This document shows, piece by piece, positions 16,933 to 26,253 of a stretch of DNA of 64,000 nt (position 1 is the stretch's first letter; the number at the start of each line of letters is the position of its first letter). The position numbers were made by a program, and so were the translations under genes. The stretch covers positions 1,493,001 through 1,557,000 of the forward strand of contig NZ_JAUTAH010000001.1 in NCBI RefSeq assembly GCF_030818545.1, in the 5' to 3' direction. This DNA comes from Brevundimonas sp. SORGH_AS_0993. GTDB taxonomy: Bacteria; Pseudomonadota; Alphaproteobacteria; Caulobacterales; Caulobacteraceae. The notes under the pieces are model-generated. The model was not told the DNA's origin, did no database searches, and saw only the letters and a program-made list of their open reading frames with translations.

Positions 16933-17696
16933 GCAAGCTTGGCGGAATTTCGTCTTTCAAAGAAGCCTTTGTAATCTGCGTCATCGAGCATTATGACCCA
17001 ATTGTCGAACATTTTCCGAACGCCCGCTCGGGTCATGATGGAAACCGATGTCGTGCGCCCACCCCCTTCTCTGGGCTGGACGATCTTTCCCCAATCATCC
17101 CTCGTCAAAGTATCACAGTAGAACACTGCGATTATACGAGGCGCGCCGTCGATAAAGTCCCAAAACAGCGACATTAAATTGTTGGTATCTTGGTGATGAG
17201 CTTTCCAGTCATAGCCCACCAACATTCTGACCCGCTGCTGACCAATGTCAGGCTTGGTTAAACCACGCTTCATGAGTGCGGCTGGAGTTGGAACAGATCC
17301 GCAGGTTGCTTTGACCTCCACCCCACCCGTCGAAAAAGGGCTAAAGGGAGACTTGTCCCTGAGGCGATCTCTCAGAGCTTCATAATGAGACTTCCCTGCC
17401 TTATCCATCAACAATAGGTCGGGATAACCATCTTGATGAGGGTTCTTAACAAACGTTCCGTTGGTCACTTTAATTACGGACGCTGCGAATAACTCTCCAA
17501 TGAACGCACTGAGATTGCGCATACCCAACAAAGGAAAAAGCTCTATATCAAAGCCAACGATCTGATCGATAAGGCGGTGAGACATCTCCACTGCGTCCCA
17601 GACAAAATCCGGATCCATGGAAAAATCTCGCGCAATAGACAGTTTTCCTCGCCTTTTGTTCACGAGATACGATTTTCGATCAAACGTATAAGTCAT
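16929..17696 (-). CDS. Type II restriction endonuclease, PD-(D/E)XK type
   Basis: A 255-residue protein that I take to be the endonuclease partner of the convergent methyltransferase. The motif GYPDLLLMD followed ~35 residues later by GGVEVKATCG fits a PD-(D/E)XK active site (Asp, then Glu-X-Lys). Start ATG 17696 overlaps the stop of the controller gene as ATGA; the longer frame upstream only re-reads the controller. It shares low GC content with the cassette. Specificity is not deducible. Function rests on the motif and on gene order (controller, endonuclease, opposite methyltransferase), a standard type II layout. Confidence 0.82.
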   Translation of the reverse strand: MTYTFDRKSYLVNKRRGKLSIARDFSMDPDFVWDAVEMSHRLIDQIVGFDIELFPLLGMRNLSAFIGELFAASVIKVTNGTFVKNPHQDGYPDLLLMDKAGKSHYEALRDRLRDKSPFSPFSTGGVEVKATCGSVPTPAALMKRGLTKPDIGQQRVRMLVGYDWKAHHQDTNNLMSLFWDFIDGAPRIIAVFYCDTLTRDDWGKIVQPREGGGRTTSVSIMTRAGVRKMFDNWVIMLDDADYKGFFERRNSAKLA

Positions 17697-17941
17697 GACG
17701 AAGATTCGATAATGGTCGCAATCCTGTTCAACATCTGACCCGGAGGCAAACTTAATGCATCTCCTATTTTGGCTAGAGCCTGAACAGATATGTTGCTTCT
17801 CTTGCGCTCGATTGAGGAGATATAAGTACGGTCGAGTCCACACAGCGAAGCGAGATGCTCTTGGCTGAAGCCACGCGCAAGTCGATACTCGCGGACAAGG
17901 TCCGCAATCGCTGCGTTAATCTGAGATGCCGAATCGACCAC
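17693..17941 (-). CDS. Controller (C) protein, Xre family, of the RM cassette
   Basis: An 82-residue helix-turn-helix protein: LVREYRLARGFSQEHLASL, then LDRTYISSIERKRSNIS, then ALAKIGDALSLPP. Size, fold and position directly before the endonuclease (ATGA overlap) fit C proteins, which delay endonuclease expression until the methyltransferase has acted on a new host. GTG 17941 is chosen because it gives the usual C-protein length; an ATG at 18016 would add 25 residues with no helix-turn-helix counterpart and would read across the likely promoter. A TATACT-like -10 element is at 17980-17987 on the minus strand. Confidence 0.82.
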   Translation of the reverse strand: MVDSASQINAAIADLVREYRLARGFSQEHLASLCGLDRTYISSIERKRSNISVQALAKIGDALSLPPGQMLNRIATIIESSS

Positions 17942-18058
17942 GCAGCTATCTTGGGACGCACGCGACTGAGGTTCGACGGAGTATAATCTACATCTCTTGG
18001 AAAGCTGGCGGCACAAAATGGCGGCAGCGGTGGATATCGCGGTCGCACAGTACCTGAT

Positions 18059-18220
18059 GGCAATTATGGCCGGCGTTCAGCCTATGCCCACGAAGCGGCG
18101 CTGGCGGCCCTCTATCCCGGCAACAACAATTTCCGGCCCAAGATCAGGCAGCAGTTGCAGGTGCTGCGCGACCGGGGCTGGTTGGCGTTCGATGGGCGCG
18201 GCGTCTATCGGCGGGTCTGA
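18059..18220 (+). pseudogene. 3' remnant of a DpnI-like restriction gene
   Basis: The plus frame here, closed by TGA 18218-18220, reads AYAHEAALAALYPGNNN, then RPKIRQQLQVLRDRGWLAF and GRGVYRRV. This is the winged-helix C-terminal domain of DpnI-type (type IIM, methyl-directed) and Dam-replacing endonucleases. No start codon or catalytic domain is present: the frame is open back to 17987, where a TAA interrupts it inside the controller promoter. The remnant has host-like GC and begins where the lower-GC cassette ends. The simplest reading is that the cassette replaced the 5' part of an older methyl-directed restriction gene. Confidence 0.7.
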
Positions 18221-18227
18221 TCGGCCC

Positions 18228-18977
18228 CTACTCCTCCCCCAACGTCTCCTGATACGCCTCGTGCGACATGACCGTGTCGCCCACACGCACGTCCAGGCCC
18301 AGGCGCAGGCGGCGGTTCTGGTCCGGTTCGTCGGGCAGGGGCAGGCCGGCGGCGGTCAGGGCCTGTTCCAGAAGCTGGATATAGCCTTCGCAGGCGGCGC
18401 GGCGGTGGACCAGGGTGAAGTGGAAGTTGTAGCTGGCGCGGGCCTGGCGGCTGGCCCAGTCCTGATAGGCGATCTTGGTCGGACAGGGCGGGTCCTTGGG
18501 GTTGTTCAGGACCAGGCGGCGGTTCACCAGGTCGTCATCCATCAGGATGTCGGCCACCAGTTGCAGCGGGGCGGTGTCGGGCGTCAGGGCCTTGTGGCGG
18601 CCGTCGTCCGGCCCGACCAGTTTGCGATACCGCTCGGCCAGGCCGGCCAGGGCGTGGGCGCGGGCCAGTTCCCCGGCGCGCATGGCCTGGGCCGAGGCCC
18701 GCGTGGCCGTCTGGGCCAGGTCGGCGGGGTCGTCGGTCCCGTCGTCGGCCAGCCCCTCGAACAGGGCCGACACAGGCGCGTCCGCGCCCTCCGCCGGCAT
18801 CGTCGACTTCTGGAGGTAGCGGGACCAGCCCTGGCGCGTCGCACGGGCGCGCAGGGCCTCTTCGCCCACACCGTGCCGCTCGGCCACCACCCGCGCGCCT
18901 TCTCCCGCCAGATAATCCTTGCGCACCTGCTCCCAGACCGACGCCGGCTGGATCTTGTATTTTCGTCTCGGTTCCAT
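18228..18977 (-). CDS. Hypothetical protein with N-terminal HTH-like segment
   Basis: A 249-residue soluble protein. Residues ~15-52 (WEQVRKDYLAGEGARVV, then VGEEALRARATRQGW) resemble the helix-turn-helix found in phage terminase small subunits and some transposase-like regulators. The middle is alanine-rich and helical, and the C-terminal third has no motif I recognise. There are no phage genes around it, so a terminase role is not supported; it is more likely a conserved Caulobacterales protein of unknown role. The start ATG 18977 lacks a strong ribosome site. It ends 8 bp from the DpnI-like remnant, convergently. Confidence 0.65.
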   Translation of the reverse strand: MEPRRKYKIQPASVWEQVRKDYLAGEGARVVAERHGVGEEALRARATRQGWSRYLQKSTMPAEGADAPVSALFEGLADDGTDDPADLAQTATRASAQAMRAGELARAHALAGLAERYRKLVGPDDGRHKALTPDTAPLQLVADILMDDDLVNRRLVLNNPKDPPCPTKIAYQDWASRQARASYNFHFTLVHRRAACEGYIQLLEQALTAAGLPLPDEPDQNRRLRLGLDVRVGDTVMSHEAYQETLGEE

Positions 18978-19122
18978 GCGCCGCAGTATGGGGCATGGAC
19001 AAACCCAGGCGCGCAGATCGCCGAATTTACAGCCTATGTCGCTGAATCTACAGGAATCGATGCGCGCTTTTACAGGTTTCTGCGCGCAGAATTCCGCATT
19101 TTCGAGGGCGCGAGAACTCGCC

Positions 19123-20931
<1,809 letters not shown>

Positions 20932-21141
20932 CCGCGCGCCCCTATCATGCGTAAGCACTGGGGGCCAGTCGCACGTCCGCCGCAGGCCGGACCATCGTTA
21001 CATTAAGCGTTTGCAACAATGGGCTTCGCGTTTGAGAACGGTTTTCGGACACGGTATGAACCCCCTCCCCGCCGGCCCTGCGCCGGAGGTCCGTTTCGCC
21101 TGCCCCTTGCCCGCCCGCAATCGAGGATTCTGTCCGTGGCC

Positions 21142-22293
21142 ATGACGACCCGAACCCCGCCGAGCCGCCCCTTCCTTGTCCTGGGCCTCCTGGCCCTGTC
21201 GGCCGCCGGCCTGAGCGGTTGCGGCGGCAAGGACGACGCCAAGACGGACGGCCAGGTCGAGGCCGGCGCGCGCCAGACGGTGACGGCCGCCGTCGTGACC
21301 CGGACAAGCCTAAGCCGCACGGTCAGCGCCTCGGGCTCGGTCTCAGCCTGGGAAGAGGTGCCGGTCGCGGCCGAGACGGGCGGCCTGACGGCTGTGGCCC
21401 TGTATGTCGACGAAGGCGCCTATGTCCGCCAGGGCCAACCCTTGGTGCAAATGAACGACGTCCTGCTGCGCGCCCAGTTGCGCCAGCAGCAGGCCCAGGT
21501 CCAGCTGGCCCAGGCCAACGCCGCGCGCGACGACGCCGCCCTGGCCCGCGCGCAGGAACTGAAGGAACGCGGCTTCCTTAGCCAGGCGTCGCTGGACACG
21601 ACCCTGGCCAACCAGCGCAGTTCCACCGCCAGTCTGGCCGCCGCCCGCGCGGCCCTGTCGGAAACCCAGACGCGGCTGAACCAATCGACCATCCGCGCGC
21701 CCGTCGCCGGCCTGATCGTCAGCCGCAGCGTCACCAAGGGCCAGATCATCAGCGCCGGGACCGAGCTGTTCCGCATGGTGCGCGACGGCCGGCTGGAGCT
21801 GGACGCCCAGGTGCCTGAGACCGAATTGGGCCTGGTGCGCGCCGGCCAGTCGGCGACCGTGACCTCCAGCGAGGCGGGAGCGACGTCGGGAACCGTCCGC
21901 ATCGTCACGCCCGAGGTCAATCCGCAGACCCGCCTGGGTCTGGCCCGCATCACCCTGGCCCCCAACGCCCAGCTGCGTCCGGGCATGTTCGCCCGCGCCG
22001 AAATCGCGGTCGGCGACCAGCCGGCTCTGGTCGTGCCCGCATCGGCCGTCGTCTACCGGGAAGGCAAGGCAGGGGTCTATGTCGTCGGCCAGGGCGACGT
22101 CGTGCGCTTCGCCCCCGTCACGACCGGGATCCGCAGCGGCGACGGGGTGGCGGTCACGGGCGTTCAGGCCGGACAGCGCGTCGTGGTCCAGGGCGCAGGC
22201 TTCCTGGGCGAGGGCGACCATGTGACGGTCGCCCCGGCGACGGGAACGCCGCAGCCGGCGCCCGCCGCTGCCGCGCCTGCGACAACGCGCTAG
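21142..22293 (+). CDS. RND efflux periplasmic adaptor (membrane fusion protein)
   Basis: A 383-residue adaptor linking an inner-membrane RND pump to an outer-membrane channel. The N-terminal signal ends with lipobox LSGC (LLALSAAGLSGCGG), so it is probably a lipoprotein. The barrel-sandwich halves are seen around VPVAAETGGLTAVALYVDEG and QSTIRAPVAGLIVSR, with an alpha-hairpin coiled coil between (alanine/glutamine-rich LRQQQAQVQLAQANAARDD) and beta-barrel and membrane-proximal regions after. GTG 21136 is an alternative start with a better-placed GAGG. The RND permease follows after 12 bp. No TolC-type gene is present, so the pump must borrow one. Confidence 0.92.
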   Translation: MTTRTPPSRPFLVLGLLALSAAGLSGCGGKDDAKTDGQVEAGARQTVTAAVVTRTSLSRTVSASGSVSAWEEVPVAAETGGLTAVALYVDEGAYVRQGQPLVQMNDVLLRAQLRQQQAQVQLAQANAARDDAALARAQELKERGFLSQASLDTTLANQRSSTASLAAARAALSETQTRLNQSTIRAPVAGLIVSRSVTKGQIISAGTELFRMVRDGRLELDAQVPETELGLVRAGQSATVTSSEAGATSGTVRIVTPEVNPQTRLGLARITLAPNAQLRPGMFARAEIAVGDQPALVVPASAVVYREGKAGVYVVGQGDVVRFAPVTTGIRSGDGVAVTGVQAGQRVVVQGAGFLGEGDHVTVAPATGTPQPAPAAAAPATTR

Positions 22294-22305
22294 GGAACCG
22301 GACCG

Positions 22306-25300
22306 ATGGGCTTTCAGAACATCTCGTCCTGGTCGATTAGGAACCCGATCCCCATCGTCCTGCTGTTCGTCGTCCTGACGATCGCGGGGACGATGAGCTA
22401 TTTCAAGCTCCGCACCAACAACTTCCCCGACGTGGACCTGCCGGTCGTGGCCGTGACCGTGGTTCAGGCGGGCGCCGCCCCGACAGAAATGGAGACCCAG
22501 GTGACGCGCCTGGTTGAGGACGCGGTGGCGGGCCTGGGGTCGGTCAAACATATCAATTCAGTGGTCAACGAGGGGGTGTCGACCACCTCCATCGAATTCC
22601 AGCTGGGCGTGAACCTGGAAAAGGTCACGAACGACGTCCGGAACGCCGTCAGCGGCATCCGCCAGAACCTGCCCGCCGACGTGCAGGAGCCGATCGTCCA
22701 GCGCATCGAGTTCACGGCCATCCCCTTCGCCAACTATGTGGTGCGGGCGCCGGGCATGAACCCCGAGGAGCTAAGCTGGTTCGTCGACAACACCGTGGCC
22801 AAACGCCTGCTGTCGGTGCGCGGCGTCAGCCAGATCAGCCGCGACGGCGGCGTCAGCCGCGAGATCCGCATCAAGCTGGACCCCGCGCGCCTGGCCGCCT
22901 CAGGCGTGACGGCGGCCCAGGTGTCGAACCAGCTGCGGGCCTCCAACATCAACCTGCCCGGCGGACGGGGCGAGATCGCGGGCGAGGAACAGGCCATCCG
23001 CACCGTCGGTTCGGCCCAGTCCGTCGAGCAACTGCGCGAGACCCTGATCCCCATCGGCAGCCGCAGCGTGCGCCTGGGCGACCTGGGCCAGATCACCGAC
23101 GAATGGTCCGAACCGCGCGGCCGCGCCCGGTTCAACGGCCAGGAGGTGGTCGGTTTCGGCGTGTCGCGCGCCATCGGATCGTCGGAGGTGGACGTCTATG
23201 ACCGCGTCAACGCCGAGATCAGAAAGCTGGATCAGGAGCGGGGCGACGTCACTATCGAGGAGGTGGCCAACACCACTACCGACGTCATCAACAACTTCCA
23301 CGCCTCGGTCGAGACCCTGGTGCTGGGCGCGCTTCTGGCCATCGCCGTGGTCTTCATCTTCCTCAGGGACTGGCGCGCGACCCTGATCGCGGCGGTGGCC
23401 ATGCCGCTGTCGCTGATCCCGACCTTCTGGATCATGGACCTGACCGACCAGTCGCTGAACGTGGTCACGCTGCTGGCGCTGTCGCTGACCATCGGCATTC
23501 TGGTGGACGACGCCATCGTGGAGATCGAGAACATCGTCCGCCACATCCGCGACGGCAAGCCGCCCTATCCGGCGGCCATCGAGGCGGCCGACGAGATCGG
23601 CCTGGCGGTCATGGCGACGACGGCGACCCTGGTGGCGGTGTTCGCCCCCACCGGCTTCATGCCGGGCATCGTGGGCCAGTTCTTCAAGAGCTTCGCCATC
23701 GCCACCTGCGTCAGCGTTCTGTTCTCCCTGTTGGTGGCGCGGACCCTGACGCCGCTGATGGGCGCCTATCTGCTGAAGAAGGACCAAGGCAAGGAACACG
23801 GAGAGCCGTTCTGGATGGCGCCCTATCTGAAGGCCCTGAACTGGGCCCTGGGCGACGACTGGCGCAGGCGTCGGGCCGCGCACCATCCGCGCGCCGGCTG
23901 GTTCCGTCGCAAGGTGGCGGACCGGGTGTTCGACCACCGCCTGTGGGTGCTGGGGATGGGGGTGCTGTTCTTCTTCGCCTCCATCTTCATGGCGTCCAGA
24001 CTGCCGGGCGAGTTCATTCCGGTCGAGGACATCTCGCGCTCCACCGTCACGGTGCAGTTCGCGCCGGGGGCGACCCTGGCCGAAACCGACGGCGCGGTGC
24101 AGAACATCAACCGCGAACTGCTGAAACGGCCCGAAGTGAAGTCGGTCTATTCCTCCGTCGGCTCGGCCACCGTCAGCTTCGGCCCCGGCGGGGGCGGCTC
24201 GTCCGGAGAGGTCCGCAGCGCCAATCTGACCGTCAATCTGGTCGGGCGCTGGGACCGCAAGCTGAGCCAGCAGGAATTCGAACGCGAGATGGGTCCCATC
24301 CTGCGCAAGACTCCGGGCGCGCGGGTGCAGTTCGGCGCCTCGGGCGCGGGCGGCGGGTCCAGCCTTCTGACCATCGCCCTGGTCGGCGACGATCCCGCGG
24401 TGCTGGAACCGGCGGCCGCCAAGGTCGAGCGGGAGATGCGCAACATCCCCGGCCTGTCCAACGTGGTGTCGTCCGCCTCCCTGGTGCGGCCTGAAATCCT
24501 GGTCACGCCGCGCGCCGACGTCGCCGCCCTGCAGGGGGTGTCGACCCAGGACATCAGCCAGGTGGCGCGGGTCGCCACACTGGGCGACGCCGATCAGTTG
24601 TTGCCCAAGTTCAACCTGGGCGACCGCCAGGTGCCGATCCGCGTCATGCTGACCGAACGGGCGCGATCCGACCTGGGCGTGCTGGAGAACCTGCAGGTGC
24701 CGACGGCGTCGGGCGCCACCGTGCCCCTGTCGGCGGTGGCGGACGTCACCTTCGGCGCCGGCCCGAACCAGATCAACCGTCTGGACCGGCTGCGGGTCGC
24801 CAACATCACCGCCGAACTGAGCGGCCTGACGCTGAGCCAGGGGACGCAGGCGGTGAACGCCCTGCCCGCCATCAAGGCCCTGCCCGCCGGGGTCAGCCAG
24901 AAGCCGTCGGGCGACGCCGAAAGCTTCCAGGAGCTGGGCATGGGCTTCGCCTTCGCCATCGTGACGGGCATCCTGTTGATGTACGTCGTGCTGGTCCTGC
25001 TGTTCAAAAGCTTCTTCCACCCGATCACCATCCTGGCGGCGCTTCCGGTGTCTTTCGGCGGGGCCTTCTTCCTGTTGCTGGTGACGGGCAAGTCCCTGTC
25101 CATGCCGGCCCTGATCGGCATCATCATGCTGACCGGGATCGCGGCCAAGAACTCCATCCTGCTGGTCGACTACGCCATCATGGCCATGGAGAAGGGGATG
25201 AACCGCCACGACGCCCTGATGGACGCCGCCCACAAGCGGGCGCGGCCGATCATCATGACGACCATGGCCATGGGCCTGGGGATGCTGCCCATCGCGGCGG

Positions 25301-25509
25301 CGTTCGGCGAAGGCACCGCCTTCCGCTCGCCCATGGCCATCGCCGTGATCGGCGGGCTGATCACCTCGACCGCCCTATCGCTGCTGTTCGTGCCGGTGGT
25401 GTTCAGCCTGATCGACGGGGTCAAGCGCCGCCTGGAAGGCCGACTGGACAAGATGTTCCACGGCCAGCACGGGCATGAGGAACCGGCGGGCGAGGATCGG
25501 ATCGGCTGA
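22306..25509 (+). CDS. RND efflux pump, inner-membrane transporter
   Basis: A 1067-residue proton-driven exporter of the AcrB/MexB superfamily. TM1 is at residues ~13-32, followed by a large porter domain (PAGAAP-type region, [15 protein letters not shown]), then TM2-6 at ~335-475 including the proton-relay helix TM4 with paired aspartates ([16 protein letters not shown]). The second half repeats this layout with TM8-12 ending in [17 protein letters not shown] charged loop around residues 500-540 ([15 protein letters not shown]) is longer than in AcrB. It is expressed with the adaptor 12 bp upstream and ends at a strong terminator. Substrates are unknown; the family covers antibiotics, solvents and dyes. 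Confidence 0.95.
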   Translation: MGFQNISSWSIRNPIPIVLLFVVLTIAGTMSYFKLRTNNFPDVDLPVVAVTVVQAGAAPTEMETQVTRLVEDAVAGLGSVKHINSVVNEGVSTTSIEFQLGVNLEKVTNDVRNAVSGIRQNLPADVQEPIVQRIEFTAIPFANYVVRAPGMNPEELSWFVDNTVAKRLLSVRGVSQISRDGGVSREIRIKLDPARLAASGVTAAQVSNQLRASNINLPGGRGEIAGEEQAIRTVGSAQSVEQLRETLIPIGSRSVRLGDLGQITDEWSEPRGRARFNGQEVVGFGVSRAIGSSEVDVYDRVNAEIRKLDQERGDVTIEEVANTTTDVINNFHASVETLVLGALLAIAVVFIFLRDWRATLIAAVAMPLSLIPTFWIMDLTDQSLNVVTLLALSLTIGILVDDAIVEIENIVRHIRDGKPPYPAAIEAADEIGLAVMATTATLVAVFAPTGFMPGIVGQFFKSFAIATCVSVLFSLLVARTLTPLMGAYLLKKDQGKEHGEPFWMAPYLKALNWALGDDWRRRRAAHHPRAGWFRRKVADRVFDHRLWVLGMGVLFFFASIFMASRLPGEFIPVEDISRSTVTVQFAPGATLAETDGAVQNINRELLKRPEVKSVYSSVGSATVSFGPGGGGSSGEVRSANLTVNLVGRWDRKLSQQEFEREMGPILRKTPGARVQFGASGAGGGSSLLTIALVGDDPAVLEPAAAKVEREMRNIPGLSNVVSSASLVRPEILVTPRADVAALQGVSTQDISQVARVATLGDADQLLPKFNLGDRQVPIRVMLTERARSDLGVLENLQVPTASGATVPLSAVADVTFGAGPNQINRLDRLRVANITAELSGLTLSQGTQAVNALPAIKALPAGVSQKPSGDAESFQELGMGFAFAIVTGILLMYVVLVLLFKSFFHPITILAALPVSFGGAFFLLLVTGKSLSMPALIGIIMLTGIAAKNSILLVDYAIMAMEKGMNRHDALMDAAHKRARPIIMTTMAMGLGMLPIAAAFGEGTAFRSPMAIAVIGGLITSTALSLLFVPVVFSLIDGVKRRLEGRLDKMFHGQHGHEEPAGEDRIG

Positions 25510-25535
25510 TCTACGCCGCAGCGCCTGACACGATG

Positions 25536-25572
25536 AGACCCGGCCGGAGCCCTCCGGCCGGGTCTTTTCTTG
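25536..25572 (+). terminator. Intrinsic terminator after RND operon
   Basis: Perfect 14-bp inverted repeat AGACCCGGCCGGAG / CTCCGGCCGGGTCT separated by two bases (the innermost pairs will open to form the loop), followed by TTTTCTT. It lies 26 bp after the RND permease stop. Confidence 0.9.
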
Positions 25573-25638
25573 CGATGGACGCCCAGTTGGTCATGGCGGG
25601 CGTCGGCAGACGGGATGCGGACTTGGTGAGCGTCAGCT

Positions 25639-25655
25639 ATGGATGGAAAGCGGAC
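25639..25655. repeat. Short flanking repeat, left copy
   Basis: ATGGATGGAAAGCGGAC, matching the copy at 26061-26077 at 13 of 17 positions, with GAAAGCGGAC identical. Together they bracket the small exported-protein gene. I have an impression of similar AAAGCGGACAT-type intergenic repeats in other Alphaproteobacteria, but this is unverified. Confidence 0.45.
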
Positions 25656-25694
25656 ATGCCATCGGGCATTGTCCATCCGAAGAGGTGTTCAACC

Positions 25695-26051
25695 ATGTCG
25701 ATTGTCGGGCTTCTATCGGGGTATATTCTGTTGGCTGTTCCGATCCAGCAGGACCAACATGCTGCCCCGGAGCCACTTCAATGTATGGCTGGTCCCATCC
25801 ATCGGTCCTTTGGCGGGACGGAGTGGCTGGCATATGGTTGTGCCGACCACTCCACACTTATTGTGGTGTCAGCACCGGGCAATCCGGCGATGCCGTTCGT
25901 TTTTAAGCTGTCAAAGACAGATGATGGTGTCCGCATCAGCGGCGAAGGCAACGGCGATCATAGGGCGACTGCTCCTGCCTTTGAAGACCTCAAGAAGATC
26001 TCTCAAGCGACCCTAACCGAGATGATTGAGGAAGCGGAAACGCAGCCCTGA
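25695..26051 (+). CDS. Small exported hypothetical protein
   Basis: A 118-residue protein with a short N-terminal hydrophobic stretch (MSIVGLLSGYILLAVP) that looks like a signal peptide or anchor. The mature part contains GGTEWLAYGCADHSTLIVVS and APGNPAMPFVFKL, then a helical acidic tail (LTEMIEEAE). I recognise no domain. ATG 25695 is preceded by GAGGT at 8 bases. Codon use is less GC-biased than its neighbours, and the gene lies between two copies of a short repeat, so it may be a recent arrival. It stands alone between the RND terminator and the TonB receptor terminator. Confidence 0.6.
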   Translation: MSIVGLLSGYILLAVPIQQDQHAAPEPLQCMAGPIHRSFGGTEWLAYGCADHSTLIVVSAPGNPAMPFVFKLSKTDDGVRISGEGNGDHRATAPAFEDLKKISQATLTEMIEEAETQP

Positions 26052-26060
26052 ATGTCCGCA

Positions 26061-26077
26061 ATGTGTCGAAAGCGGAC
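26061..26077. repeat. Short flanking repeat, right copy
   Basis: ATGTGTCGAAAGCGGAC, the partner of the element at 25639-25655, ten bases after the stop of the small exported-protein gene. Confidence 0.45.
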
Positions 26078-26193
26078 GGTGGATCAACGCAAGCGACGAA
26101 CCAGCTTGTGCCCAGATAGAAAGCACCCGACCCGCCTGCGAAGACAGCCGTTCTCAAGAGAAACCACCGCCGAGAGCGCCGCCCCCTCGCAGA

Positions 26194-26227
26194 GAAAAAG
26201 GGCCGGCCGGTCGCCCGGTCGGCCCTT
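26194..26227 (-). terminator. Intrinsic terminator of the TonB receptor gene
   Basis: Stem AAGGGCCG / CGGCCCTT with further inner pairing (CCGG / CCGG), followed on the minus strand by a T-run (complement of 26194-26199). It lies 27 bp beyond the receptor stop codon. Confidence 0.85.
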
Positions 26228-26253
26228 CGTCGTTCCGCCGTGCGGCATGAGGA

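Noticed and set aside
18228..18977. Phage terminase small subunit
   Set aside because: Only the N-terminal HTH is similar; no other phage gene is present in the window.
22900..25233. 777-residue open frame opposite the RND transporter
   Set aside because: Shadow frame rich in His/Arg/Gln with no membrane or domain features.
25509..25695. Additional small ORFs around 25533 and 25639
   Set aside because: The frames overlap the terminator or read the same DNA as the exported-protein gene; only ATG 25695 has a ribosome site and a plausible product.
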